Notes: generated by a model from the letters alone, not told the origin. DNA of 64,000 bases from Alicyclobacillus sp. SO9 (GCF_016406125.1 NZ_CP066339.1:248001-312000); one strand, 5' to 3'; counted from the first letter of the stretch, positions 9,889 through 18,884 are shown. Numbers and translations are program-made.

Positions 9889-10710
9889 CTAACCCTGGAT
9901 TCCCTCACCACGGGAGATGCCGCGAATGATATACCGCTGAAACACTAGAAACAGGATGACAACGGGCAGTGTGGTAAACACGGAAGCAGCCGACAATCTT
10001 CTCCAGAGTACGGAATTCCCGGTCAGAAAGCGGGCCAACGCGACCTCAACGGGTTGGACATGGTGACTCTGGGTCACCATCAGCGGCCACATGAGTGAAT
10101 TCCAAGAGCCGATAAAAATGTACAAACCGATTGTAAACAGGATGGGTCTGCTTTGGGGCAGGACTACATGCCACAGGAATTGGAGATGGCCGCCGCCATC
10201 TATCCGGACGGAATCCCAATAGTCCTTCGGGAAGCTCAAAAAGAACTGCCGCAGCAGAAAAATGCCAAACACCGAGGCACCGTAAGGCAAGATTTGAGCC
10301 CAATAGGTATCAGTTAAATGAACGACGGCCAGGGTCAGGTAGTTGGGAATGAGTTGAGCTTCATTCGGGATCATCAGAACCAACAAGATGAGCGAAAAGA
10401 TGAAGGTTCGTCCCCGAAACCGCACAAAACTCAGTGCATATGCCGCGAGAACGGAGGTGGTCAAGGCGAGAACAATCGTGACGCCTGCGATAAGCAGGGT
10501 GTTTGCAAAGTACATGGGCCACCGAAACATGCTCCACGCCTTGGCATATACGCTCCATTGCCAATCAAAAGTTAAGTGTGGCGGAAAAGTAAAGATATCT
10601 GCTTTTGTATCCAGCGATGTGACCAACGTGAAGTACAGCGGCAACAGGAATGCCAATCCTACCAGCAGTGCAAACACAGCCCGTAAAGCTGGTGATATGT
10701 GTGTTTTCAT
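9889..10710 (-). CDS. Sugar ABC transporter permease (MalG-like, CUT1 family)
   Basis: Membrane subunit of a carbohydrate importer. The 273-residue sequence has six predicted helices and the CUT1 EAA loop (YWDSVRIDGGGHLQFLWHVVLPQSRP) that docks the ATPase. The N-terminal FPPHLTFDWQ motif after helix 1 is typical of MalG/LacG-type proteins. It is the third gene of a minus-strand operon (binding protein, MalF-like, MalG-like) with 19-bp spacing to the upstream gene. No ATPase gene is nearby; CUT1 systems of Gram-positives often share one MsmX-type ATPase encoded elsewhere. It ends 51 bp from the end of the convergent hydrolase gene. Confidence 0.9.
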   Translation of the reverse strand: MKTHISPALRAVFALLVGLAFLLPLYFTLVTSLDTKADIFTFPPHLTFDWQWSVYAKAWSMFRWPMYFANTLLIAGVTIVLALTTSVLAAYALSFVRFRGRTFIFSLILLVLMIPNEAQLIPNYLTLAVVHLTDTYWAQILPYGASVFGIFLLRQFFLSFPKDYWDSVRIDGGGHLQFLWHVVLPQSRPILFTIGLYIFIGSWNSLMWPLMVTQSHHVQPVEVALARFLTGNSVLWRRLSAASVFTTLPVVILFLVFQRYIIRGISRGEGIQG

Positions 10711-10729
10711 TTTCGTGATCCCACCTAAA

Positions 10730-11686
10730 CTATTGATAATAGACGTAACGCTTCGACGCCCAGCGTTGAATCAGCGTAAAGAGCAAGATGATGATAACGA
10801 GGAAGATAGCCATGGCCGATCCGTAAGAAAGGTGATTGTACTTAAACGCTGTCTCGTAGATTAACAGCAGGGTTGTGGTTGTTGCGTATTCGGGCCCGCC
10901 TGATCCCCCTGATAAGGCATATATTTGCGAGAAACTCTGCAACGATCCAATTGTCGTAACAATAAGCAGAAAAAAGACTGTGGGTGATATCAAGGGGAAT
11001 GTGATTTTCCAAAAACGTGTCCACGCCGATGCACCATCAACGATAGCCGCCTCCACCGCGGCACGCGGAAGTGTTCCAAGTGCAGATAACACAATGACGA
11101 CATCGAACCCTACTCCATGCCAGACGGAGTATATGGCAATGGAGGGCAACGCCATTGTTGGAGACTGCAGCCACTGTGATGTAGGGAGACCGAGCCAATG
11201 CAGCACTCCGTTCGCCAGCCCGTAGGTCGGATTAAATATCCACAGCCAACCGATGGCTGTTCCGACCGCAGGAGTGGCATAGGGAAGTAAGATGAGTGTG
11301 CGGATAAAATTGTAGTAACGGCTTGAATGGTTAATCAGCAGTGCTACGCAAATTGACAGCACCAAAATCGCCGGGACTTGCATGGCAGCAAACAAGATGC
11401 TGTTCAAAATGGACTTTTGAAACACATTCAAGCTAAGCGCATCACGAAAATTGGAAATTCCCGCAAACTGTTGCTGACTACTTCCGAGGTGGTAATGAAA
11501 AAACGCAATCACAAAAGCAACCAGTGTCGGCAGATAAATGAAAATCATCAGGAACAGCAGAGCAGGGGCCAAAAAAAGTACGGCATACCGATATTCCCGG
11601 TTTCGCAACAATTTGCGAAACCGGGATTTTCTGAAATCTCTCTTGCTTGAGGTTATGACAGAGGTGCTATTCTGCAATCCGCCCAT
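10730..11686 (-). CDS. Sugar ABC transporter permease (MalF/LacF-like, CUT1 family)
   Basis: Partner membrane subunit of the carbohydrate importer. After a basic cytoplasmic N-terminus, the sequence has hydrophobic helices starting AVLFLAPALLFLMIFIYLP, a hallmark of UgpA/LacF-type permeases, and an EAA loop (AVEAAIVDGASAWTRFWKITFPL). Length of 318 aa is standard. It follows the binding-protein gene by only 4 bp, so the three genes are surely one transcript. The substrate is not readable from sequence; the convergent arabinofuranosidase-like hydrolase suggests a pentose-containing oligosaccharide. Confidence 0.9.
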   Translation of the reverse strand: MGGLQNSTSVITSSKRDFRKSRFRKLLRNREYRYAVLFLAPALLFLMIFIYLPTLVAFVIAFFHYHLGSSQQQFAGISNFRDALSLNVFQKSILNSILFAAMQVPAILVLSICVALLINHSSRYYNFIRTLILLPYATPAVGTAIGWLWIFNPTYGLANGVLHWLGLPTSQWLQSPTMALPSIAIYSVWHGVGFDVVIVLSALGTLPRAAVEAAIVDGASAWTRFWKITFPLISPTVFFLLIVTTIGSLQSFSQIYALSGGSGGPEYATTTTLLLIYETAFKYNHLSYGSAMAIFLVIIILLFTLIQRWASKRYVYYQ

Positions 11687-11690
11687 CTTG

Positions 11691-13037
11691 TTATAACCTC
11701 CGATGACCAGACATGTACTTATCGCCGCTTTTGTCCATTCCTTGAAGCGCTTGATTCACGGACAGCTGTCCATTGAGCCCTTTAAGGAAGTAGTTCATCA
11801 TTGTCGTTTCAGCTTGCGTATAGTTGACAAACCGAGGTTTCATCGTCCACCCCTTAGGGTTCGAGAATGAGGCAGCGTATGGTTTGTTCTTCTGGTAGAA
11901 ACTCTGCATGTTACTGTCTGTCTGGGGCCCTAATGGAAGGTAGTTGGTGTGTTCATTCCAATAGGTGTTGGTCGAAGGGCTTGACATCCACTTCATAAAT
12001 GTCCAGGCAGCAGCTTTTTGCGCAGACGTACCTGTATTCATCATTGTCAGAGAACCGCCGTTTATCCAGTTATAGGCTATCGGCGCAGTTCCTTTCGGAG
12101 CAGGAGCAGCAAGCATCGGAAATTTCCCGCCCACGGAACCGTAGTCGTACGTCCAGCCCGCAGAGGCATCCGTCAGCAGACCAATCTTGCCAGTACCAAA
12201 GTCTTGCTGATACTCATACTTCTTGGTAATAAGAAGGTCGCCGCTTTTGACTAAGCTCCGTAATTGAGATAGAACTTTCTTTCCGGCGGCGCTGTCAAGA
12301 GAAAATTTGCTGTGATTGGAATTCGCCCAAATGTTCCCGCCGTAGTCTTTCACCATGGAGAAGAACACAGGCAACATCGGTGTCCACGCCCAGCCGTGAA
12401 CCTTTCCTCCCAGCTGACTGATTTTCTGTACGTCAGAAAAGTACTGACTCCATGTCTTGGGCGCACCAGAGATGTGGGCTTTCTTAAATAGTGCATCGTT
12501 ATAGTAGACGACAACAAATGATTTCTTTTCCAGCGGCATGAGGTATTGCTTCTTACCAGGACCCTGCATATCATTCCAAATAACAGGGTAATACCGCTTT
12601 TTAATCTCTTGTTGAGATAATCCATTCGATCCGTTGATAAAAGGCTTAAGGTTCACCACAGCGTTGGCAGTCACAAATTTCTGCACCGCAGCAGTCTGAA
12701 TCTCCGCTACATTGGGAGCCTTGTGGGCCAGATATGCGGGGATGGCTTTGTTAGTAGCATGAATAATGTCGATGGTGACGTGAATGTTCTGGTGCGTTGA
12801 ATTGAATTTGGAGACTTCTGCGAGGATTGCCTTGTGCAATTTACCAGACGGGTGTCCAGACCAGAATGTAATATTCGTAACGTGATTGGCTGCTCCACTG
12901 CCAGTCGCGTTTGATGTATTTGACGACGCAGCGTTCCTGGTTGTGGTACCCGCTGATGCCGCAGCTTGAGTTCCGCATCCAGAGAGAAGAAACAGCACCG
13001 TCAGGGTCGTTCCCACTGCTTTTACTTGTAACCTCAT
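11691..13037 (-). CDS. Sugar-binding lipoprotein, family 1 extracellular solute-binding protein
   Basis: Substrate receptor of the CUT1 transporter. I prefer the ATG at 13037, giving a standard lipoprotein signal with lipobox LLSGC; a GTG at 13061 would place the ribosome-site sequence AGGGGTG inside the gene. The mature part starts with a Ser/Thr/Asn-rich linker and ITFWSGHPSGKLHKAI, typical of SBP_bac_1 domains, with conserved AAWTFMKWMSSP near the C-terminus. It is the first gene of a three-gene operon and is divergent from the penicillin-binding protein gene across a 381-bp AT-rich region. Confidence 0.9.
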   Translation of the reverse strand: MRLQVKAVGTTLTVLFLLSGCGTQAAASAGTTTRNAASSNTSNATGSGAANHVTNITFWSGHPSGKLHKAILAEVSKFNSTHQNIHVTIDIIHATNKAIPAYLAHKAPNVAEIQTAAVQKFVTANAVVNLKPFINGSNGLSQQEIKKRYYPVIWNDMQGPGKKQYLMPLEKKSFVVVYYNDALFKKAHISGAPKTWSQYFSDVQKISQLGGKVHGWAWTPMLPVFFSMVKDYGGNIWANSNHSKFSLDSAAGKKVLSQLRSLVKSGDLLITKKYEYQQDFGTGKIGLLTDASAGWTYDYGSVGGKFPMLAAPAPKGTAPIAYNWINGGSLTMMNTGTSAQKAAAWTFMKWMSSPSTNTYWNEHTNYLPLGPQTDSNMQSFYQKNKPYAASFSNPKGWTMKPRFVNYTQAETTMMNYFLKGLNGQLSVNQALQGMDKSGDKYMSGHRRL

Positions 13038-13418
13038 TGTCCCATTTTCACCCCTATTCACCGTAGTTCAACTGCTTACAGCGCAAGACTACAGCCAACA
13101 GGTAAAGTGGACATTAAATACTACTCAAGGTTTTTTTAATTTCTTATCATGATTTCTATTTACTATAGTTCGCTAATTAAATATAAGGTATGAACTAAAT
13201 CTCAATACCTGGATATCCGCCGGCGGTCACAGTATCCTGTCATGGGCATGGCGCACGATGACACGTGACGCACAGTGACACGCGACGTGCAAACCACGCA
13301 TAAATGCGGATAAAAATTCTAGCTTTTAATTTGATTCAAATTTGAATTCGCAGCCGTAAAACCATAAGTAAACGCGCATTCAAACACGCACTATCCCCAC
13401 AAATGAGAGGAATTCACC
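13038..13418. other. Divergent intergenic region, sugar ABC operon / penicillin-binding protein
   Basis: AT-rich promoter region without a gene. A TATAGT hexamer on the minus strand near 13162-13167 may serve the sugar operon. Repeated GACACG/GTGAC motifs lie at about 13248-13290. A palindrome is annotated separately. No attenuator or riboswitch was recognised. Confidence 0.4.
13334..13347. promoter_or_regulatory. Palindrome ATTCAAATTTGAAT
   Basis: A perfect 14-bp palindrome about 70 bp upstream of the penicillin-binding protein start. Its CAAATTTG core resembles the centre of the palindrome at 972-988 ahead of the peptide operon. It could be an operator, but an AT-rich palindrome of this length may also arise by chance. 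Confidence 0.3.
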
Positions 13419-15542
13419 GTGAAATTAAACTGGAGTTTACTGCCAAGACGCCGTCGCCCATTCAAGAGCAAGAACAAACGTCCACCTGCACGTTTTCTCA
13501 GAACGCGTCTCAGTTTCATATACGGATTTGTTTTTCTTGCTTTTGTTTCGCTGATTATACGTTTAGGTTATTTACAAGTTGTCACCGGACAAAAATACCG
13601 CGCCGAGGCACTGACGACCACGCTGCAGCGCATTCCGGTGTTGCCCGCAAGAGGACGTATCTTCGATAGAAATGGAAACCTATTAGCGTACGACAATCCG
13701 AATTACAGCGTGTTTCTGACACGAATGAAGCACGTGCATCAGAATCTCAATGAAATGGCGAAAAGACTGGCGCCCGTCTTTCATACGACAGCCAAGAAGA
13801 TTCTCGCAACCATTAACCAGCAGAAAAACTATGCTACTATCCGCTTGTTTCGAAATGCAAACAATCAACAGCTTGCATATGTGAGTGCACACTCAGGACA
13901 ACTTCCAGGCATTACCCTGGGGATGAGCTCTGACAGGATGTATCCGTATGGAGACTTGGCTGGACACGCTCTGGGATACGTTGGTCCCATTACCGCTCAG
14001 ACCAAAAAGTACTACGTCAACAAGATGGGATACTTGTCGAGCCAAAAAGTCGGTGAAAGCGGCATTGAACTACAATACGACAAGTTGCTGCAGGGCAAAC
14101 CTGGCTACGAAATTATGAAGGTGAATAATCAGGGAACCTCTGTCCAGCACTTAGGTATGGATCCCGCACCGACCCCAGGCAAGAACCTGGAACTCACCAT
14201 TGACGGTCGAGTGCAAGCTATGACACAGCAAGCCATCATGAATGTCATCAGCCATTCGACACATAAGAACACTATCAAGGATGCAGCGGCTGTCATGTTG
14301 AATGTGAAAACAGGCGGTGTGCTCGCACTTGCAAGCTACCCATATTACGACCCAAACTGGTATACGGTACCTGGACAATTGACAAAGCATCTGAAGTATC
14401 TCGACACCTCCGGGGCGCAGCAGAATAATGCTATTCAGAATCCGAATTATCCGGGATCGACCGTGAAACCCGCCAATCTTATCACCGGATTGGAATACGG
14501 CGCCATTACACCCTCAACTGCATATACAGTGCCTTACAAAATCTACATTGGAAATGCCATGAAGCACGATGATATGCCTCACGGCTTTGTGAATGACGTG
14601 AAAGCCATCGCTGTCTCGTCCGACGTCTTCTTTTACAGAGTCGGACTCCGCCTCGGAAAATGGTTTGGCTCTTCGCCAACCAACGGAGGCGCACCTGCTG
14701 GCGGCATATCATTGCAAAAGTGGAGAAACACGGACTTTGCCAAGGGCCTTGTCAACCTGTTCTACGGTGAATACAGATTTGGTCTCGGCCAGTTGACTCA
14801 CATTGACTTGCCTGGCGAACAGCCCGGCAGATTCTACTACATGGACGCTAAGAAACAGTATGCTGCAGTGCCGTTTCCCTTACAGAAAGCACAGCAATCG
14901 CTGAAGAAAACCCATCAATTCGTGAACTATAGCACACCCGTCAGCCTGGCACTTTCAGCCATCGGGCAGGAGCAGCAGTTCACGCCAATCGAATTAGCGC
15001 AATATGTAGCTACCATTGCAAACAATGGCGTGAAACTGCAGCCGCACCTTCTCAAAAGCGTCTTGGCACCCAGTCTATCAACGTCGCTAAAAAACGATCC
15101 AATAGTAAAAAACGTGAAGAAAAAAGTGCAGGCAAAGTTGAACATCAATCCAACCTATCTGCACTTAGCCCAGCAGGGAATGTATGGTGTTTGCAATGTC
15201 AGTTACGGCGGACAAAGTACAGCTTACGGTGACTTTCACAACGCACCATATAAAGCAGCTGGAAAAACCGGAACCGCTGACATTTATATGAACGGAGTCC
15301 ACTTAACCAACTCCGTGTTCATCGCCTATGCTCCCTTCAAAAATCCGCAAATTGCAGTGGCCGTTATGGTCCCAGGCGGCGGTTATGGCGCGCAGTCCGC
15401 TGCCATGATTACAAGAAACATGATGGACACCTACTTCAAGGAGCACCACGAGTTCTTTCCCAAGAGCCAGTGGTTATCATCATCCGTACCGACAAATTGG
15501 AAAACCCTCTCCGCCTACACCCAAGTAGAGTCGGCGAAATAA
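13419..15542 (+). CDS. Class B penicillin-binding protein, monofunctional transpeptidase (PBP2/PbpA-like)
   Basis: Peptidoglycan D,D-transpeptidase of the elongation-type class B group. A basic cytoplasmic N-terminus precedes one membrane anchor (about residues 31-50), then the PBP dimer domain (PARGRIFDRNGNLLAYD at 76-92), and the transpeptidase domain. The three active-site motifs are visible: STVK with nucleophile Ser347 and Lys350, SSD at 400-402 (an SxN variant ending in Asp), and KTGT at 616-619. Length of 707 aa is normal. The GTG start follows TGAGAGG. No shape or division genes are next to it; a long repeat region follows immediately. The SxD in place of SxN is seen in some class B enzymes and is not proof of altered function. 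Confidence 0.93.
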   Translation: MKLNWSLLPRRRRPFKSKNKRPPARFLRTRLSFIYGFVFLAFVSLIIRLGYLQVVTGQKYRAEALTTTLQRIPVLPARGRIFDRNGNLLAYDNPNYSVFLTRMKHVHQNLNEMAKRLAPVFHTTAKKILATINQQKNYATIRLFRNANNQQLAYVSAHSGQLPGITLGMSSDRMYPYGDLAGHALGYVGPITAQTKKYYVNKMGYLSSQKVGESGIELQYDKLLQGKPGYEIMKVNNQGTSVQHLGMDPAPTPGKNLELTIDGRVQAMTQQAIMNVISHSTHKNTIKDAAAVMLNVKTGGVLALASYPYYDPNWYTVPGQLTKHLKYLDTSGAQQNNAIQNPNYPGSTVKPANLITGLEYGAITPSTAYTVPYKIYIGNAMKHDDMPHGFVNDVKAIAVSSDVFFYRVGLRLGKWFGSSPTNGGAPAGGISLQKWRNTDFAKGLVNLFYGEYRFGLGQLTHIDLPGEQPGRFYYMDAKKQYAAVPFPLQKAQQSLKKTHQFVNYSTPVSLALSAIGQEQQFTPIELAQYVATIANNGVKLQPHLLKSVLAPSLSTSLKNDPIVKNVKKKVQAKLNINPTYLHLAQQGMYGVCNVSYGGQSTAYGDFHNAPYKAAGKTGTADIYMNGVHLTNSVFIAYAPFKNPQIAVAVMVPGGGYGAQSAAMITRNMMDTYFKEHHEFFPKSQWLSSSVPTNWKTLSAYTQVESAK

Positions 15543-15593
15543 TCCGACTGCCGGGGGGACCACGGCGGAAGGAAGGGACCACGGCGGAAGAAA

Positions 15594-15692
15594 GGGAAGG
15601 AAGGGAAGAAAGGGAAGGAAGGGAAGGAAGGGAAGACAGGGAAGACAGGGAAGACAGGGAAGACAGGGAAGACAGGGAAGACAGGGAAGACA
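15594..15692. repeat. 9-bp tandem array (11 units, GGGAAGACA-type)
   Basis: Four units of the GGGAAGGAA/GGGAAGAAA type (15594-15629) are followed by seven identical GGGAAGACA units (15630-15692). The array begins 52 bp after the penicillin-binding protein stop. It is purine-only except for one C per unit, so the strands are strongly asymmetric. Long open frames across it, for example a repeated Val-Phe-Pro on the minus strand, are composition artefacts. Confidence 0.95.
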
Positions 15693-15723
15693 GGGGAACC
15701 GGATGGATGAACGGGCCCCGGCG

Positions 15724-16208
15724 GCGGATAGGCAGGCGGGGTGCAGGGTCGAGGACCGGGCTGCAAGGCAGGTCGCTGCAAGCCAATTAGTGCCTGAAAA
15801 GATCCCTATTGGCTGTCGGGCGATGCGATAGGGATCCCAACGATCACTATCCCGACCGAGCCGAGTACATTAGTGTCATCAAAGGACACTAATGTGGGAA
15901 GAGTCAGGTGGCACGTGGGTGATAGGGATCAACGGGATCCCTATTTGAGAGGGCCTGTTGGAATAGTGATCGAATCGATCACTATTATTTGACGCGTGCA
16001 GTGATAGGGATCATAAGGATCCCTATCACAACGCGGGATAGGGGAATAGGTCCGATTTTGCCGGAGGATTGCATCGGTTTTCCATGCTATTGACCACCAG
16101 ACTTAGCCTATTGTACGGATGCCGCTGCAGTTGGAGAGGACAAGGGGAATTTTTCCGCTTATCCTTTTCGACGATCTCGCTGCCATCACCACCGGGGGTG
16201 TCTGTAAG
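15724..16208. repeat. Hairpin-rich repeat R1, copy 1
   Basis: First of three tandem copies. Five hairpins can be drawn in order: GATCCCTAT/ATAGGGATC (15801-15809 with 15828-15836), ATTAGTGTC/GACACTAAT with a 7-nt loop (15869-15893), ATAGGGATC/GATCCCTAT (15922-15944), AATAGTGATCG/CGATCACTATT with a 3-nt loop (15962-15986), and a 12-bp stem GTGATAGGGATC/GATCCCTATCAC (16001-16029). Because arms are shared between stems, alternative pairings are possible. A non-palindromic tail (about 16045-16208) links to the next copy. No coding sequence is convincing. Confidence 0.9.
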
Positions 16209-16738
16209 GCGGATAGGCAGGCGGGCTACAGGGTCGAGGACCGGGCTGCAAGGCAGGTCGCTGGAAGGCAGGTCGCTGGAAGGCAGGTCGCTGCAAGGCA
16301 GGTCGCTGCAAGGCAATTAGTGCCAGAAAAGATCCCTATTGGCTGGCGGGCGATGTAATAGGGATCCCAACGATCACTATTCAGACCTAGCCGAGTACAT
16401 TAGTGTCATCAAAGGACACTAATGTGGGAAGAGTCAGGTGGGACGTGAGTGATAGGGATCAACGGGATCCCTATTTGAGAGGGCCTGTTGGAATAGTGAT
16501 CGAATCGATCACTATTATTTGACGCGTGCAGTGATAGGGATCATAAGGCTCCCTATCACAACGCGGGATAGAGGAATAAATCCGATTTTGCTGGAGGATT
16601 GCATCGGTTTTCCATGCTATTGACCACCAAACTTAGCCTATTGTACGGATGCCGCTGCAGTTGCAGAGAACAAGGGGAATTTTTCCGCTTATCCTTTTCG
16701 CCGATCTCGCTGCAATCACCACCGGGGGTGTCTGTAAG
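16209..16738. repeat. Hairpin-rich repeat R1, copy 2
   Basis: Second copy, 45 bp longer than copy 1 because a 15-bp subunit (AAGGCAGGTCGCTGG-like) is present four times instead of once (about 16248-16312). All five hairpins are kept, though the last stem has a mismatch (GGCTC in place of GGATC near 16547). The tail region (about 16575-16738) is nearly identical to that of copy 1. Confidence 0.9.
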
Positions 16739-17073
16739 GCGGATAGGCAGGCGGGCTGCAGGGTCGAGGACCGGGCTGCAAGGCAGGTCACTGCAAGGCA
16801 ATTAGTGCCTGAAAAGATCCCTATTGGCTGGAGGGCGATGTAATAGGGATCCCAACGATCACTATCCCGACCGAGCTGAGTACATTAGTGTCATCAAAGG
16901 ACACTAATGTGGGAAGAGTCAGGGTGGTACGTGGGTGATAGGGATCAACGGGATCCCTATTTGAGAGGGCCTGCTGGAATAGTGATCGAATCGATCACTA
17001 TTATTTGACGCGTGCAGTGATAGGGATCATAAGGATCCCTATCACAACGCGGGATAGGGGAATAAATCCAATT
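16739..17073. repeat. Hairpin-rich repeat R1, copy 3 (lacks the tail)
   Basis: Third copy contains the five-hairpin block, including a perfect AATAGTGATCG/CGATCACTATT stem and the 12-bp GTGATAGGGATC stem, but stops shortly after GGGGAATAAATCCAATTTTGCTGG, without the about 160-bp tail of copies 1 and 2. The sequence to 17343 beyond it is ordinary AT-rich intergenic DNA. Confidence 0.9.
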
Positions 17074-17245
17074 TTGCTGGGAGCATGCGCCTGGAGCACC
17101 TAACTTGCATCCAACGATTTCCACACGGTACCTCTTTTCAGCGTGCAGAGCCGTTGCAGCTTCCTTTAACGTAGTTTTACCGTTCGATTTTTACAAAATT
17201 TTATATTCAACTGTCATTAGGGTACACTTACATTCTTGTATGGTA

Positions 17246-17268
17246 AATTTTATTTAAAAAATAAAATT
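17246..17268. terminator. AT-only hairpin downstream of the coiled-coil gene
   Basis: AATTTTATTT and AAATAAAATT form a 10-bp stem with an AAA loop. It lies about 75 bp past the 3' end of the minus-strand coiled-coil gene. It lacks GC pairs, so termination activity is doubtful. Confidence 0.25.
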
Positions 17269-17343
17269 ATCAACTATATAAAAATCCGAGTTTCTCTCGC
17301 GTTTTCTCACTGGAGGTAACAACTGCAACATGAGAGCAGGCTG

Positions 17344-17904
17344 CTAGTTGTTTTTTAAATCCAATACCTCTTGGATATCCGCGATTTGGTGGTTGTGCCG
17401 GTCTATTCGCTTGATGGCATAGTCCATGGACGCCTTCATTTCCGCTGTCATACCAATTAATTGAGTGACCATGTTTTCCGTGCTGCTTTCGCGGGTTTCC
17501 ATTCGAACTAAGCGCTTATCGATTTTCGCCAGTTCTAAATGTATCGAATCAAATCCGGCCTCCATCCCATCCAAGCGCTGGTTGGTTTGCGCAGCTTGAA
17601 GCTTGAGGTCGCTAAATCCTGCCTCCATCCCATCCAAGCGCTGGTTGGTTTGCGCAGCTTGAAGCTTGAGGTCGCTAAATCCTGCCTCCATCCCATCCAA
17701 GCGCTGGTTGGTTTGCGCAGTTTCAAGCTTGAGGTCGTTAAATCCGGCCTCCATCCTATCCAAACGCTGGTTGGTTTGCGCAGCTTGAAGCTTGAGGTCG
17801 CTAAATCCCGCCTCCATCCCATCCAAACGCTGGTTCGTCTGGGCAAGCTCACCCTTCATGTCGTCAAACAGATCCGCCAAAAATTCCCGCAGCTCTTGGT
17901 CCAT
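17344..17904 (-). CDS. Coiled-coil protein with 21-residue tandem repeats
   Basis: A soluble 186-residue protein of unknown function, predicted cytoplasmic. After a short acidic head (MDQELREFLADLFDDMKGE) there are about five near-identical copies of AQTNQRLDGMEAGFSDLKLQA. Each copy is exactly three heptads, so the whole forms a continuous coiled coil. The DNA repeats (63 bp) are also nearly identical, showing recent unequal expansion. The C-terminal third (KIDKRLVRMETR onward) resembles the helical domains of small Bacillus proteins of the same kind. AAGGAG precedes the ATG. It is a single gene on the minus strand; no partner is evident. Confidence 0.8.
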   Translation of the reverse strand: MDQELREFLADLFDDMKGELAQTNQRLDGMEAGFSDLKLQAAQTNQRLDRMEAGFNDLKLETAQTNQRLDGMEAGFSDLKLQAAQTNQRLDGMEAGFSDLKLQAAQTNQRLDGMEAGFDSIHLELAKIDKRLVRMETRESSTENMVTQLIGMTAEMKASMDYAIKRIDRHNHQIADIQEVLDLKNN

Positions 17905-18123
17905 TTTGGTCTGCTCCTTCCCGCCTCTATTTTATAACAATCCACTGTGGTCGACATATCCAAAAAGAAATTGTTATCAACCGTCGATCACGATGGCATC
18001 ACCGAATCATCCCACTCTGCCCTGCAGCCCGGTTGCCCAGCGGCCCGGTTGCCCAGCGGTCCGGTTGCCCTGTGGTCGTTTCGTACCCTGGGAGGCAGTG
18101 AGTCATCCGTGTCCCGATTATGA

Positions 18124-18154
18124 TTGCGAAGACTTCGCCCCATCGTGCTACAAT
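18124..18154 (+). promoter_or_regulatory. Putative promoter with extended -10 (TGCTACAAT)
   Basis: TTGCGA (18124-18129) and TACAAT (18149-18154) with a TGn extension just before the -10. Spacing is 19 bp. It lies about 90 bp upstream of the RQC-minor-like gene. Confidence 0.4.
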
Positions 18155-18243
18155 GTTTAGAAAAGACAGACTGATATCCACTAACACAAACACCGCAGGA
18201 TGAAACGTATATCGGGGTGTCGATTAGGAGGTTATCAATAGGT

Positions 18244-18876
18244 GTGGAAAATCGCGATCGGAGAAACAGAAAAATAACAAGCAAGCGGAAAAATCAGTTG
18301 CAAGCTGCGGAGCCCCCTAAAAACAACGGGGATCAGCTTCCTGAGAAGGAAATCAAGTTTATTTTGCGAGGATCAGACTATATCATCGGACGTGCGGGCA
18401 GGACCATGTTGGCGAAGATTTTGAAGGGATCGCGGGATAAAAAGCTCCTTGCCATCTCCCAGGAACTTGAACTACATAACAATGAGGCGTACGGGAGTCT
18501 GTCCCAGTACACTTTGGCACAAATCACAGACAAGATTGACTGGATGATTCGACATGGGTATCTCAAGCTGGAGTATGAATGGAAGATGCCGGTCATTCTG
18601 TTCACGGATAAGGGCTGGGAAATCGAGCGAGAAGAGTTGGCAAAGGATTTTCTGGATGAGTGGGATCGGTGGATTGACAACCGCCTTCCTGTGGTGAGTA
18701 TGAGTTACTTAAAGGACCTCAACCGGGGACTTGTGACACTGTTTTTGGATAAGGTGATGCAGACTAACGACCCAAAGTATTTGCCGCTTTTGCGAAAATG
18801 GGAACCAATTGACTATAAGAAAGTTCGAGCTATGATTCGTCGAGTCATTCAACACTTGGAGTCATGTAAGAAGTAG
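18244..18876 (+). CDS. RQC-minor-1-like DNA-binding protein
   Basis: A 210-residue protein carrying a stand-alone winged-helix resembling the RQC domain of RecQ helicases: GRTMLAKILKGSRDKKL, then YGSLSQYTLAQITDKIDWMIRHGYLKLEYEWKMPVIL with the terminal beta wing. No helicase motor is present, as in the RQC-minor-1 family. A basic N-terminal extension (RDRRNRKITSKRKNQ) could bind nucleic acid. The GTG at 18244 follows AGGAGG by 12 nt; an alternative GTG at 18217 contains that site inside the gene. Its function is unknown; binding to branched or structured DNA is an inference from the RQC domain. The R1 hairpin repeats lie just upstream. Confidence 0.7.
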   Translation: MENRDRRNRKITSKRKNQLQAAEPPKNNGDQLPEKEIKFILRGSDYIIGRAGRTMLAKILKGSRDKKLLAISQELELHNNEAYGSLSQYTLAQITDKIDWMIRHGYLKLEYEWKMPVILFTDKGWEIEREELAKDFLDEWDRWIDNRLPVVSMSYLKDLNRGLVTLFLDKVMQTNDPKYLPLLRKWEPIDYKKVRAMIRRVIQHLESCKK

Positions 18877-18884
18877 CGGAGCCG

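Noticed and set aside
15470-15790. Open frames across the purine tandem array and the start of R1 on both strands
   Set aside because: They consist only of repeated Glu-Asp-Arg or Val-Phe-Pro units, have no ribosome site, and overlap the end of the penicillin-binding protein gene.
16026-16843. Repeated open frames of 60-96 codons inside R1 copies
   Set aside because: They recur because the repeat recurs, and carry no family motif or ribosome site; frames are interrupted by the palindromes.
15724-17073. R1 as a CRISPR array
   Set aside because: Only three long, almost identical units with no unique spacers, and no cas genes in the window.
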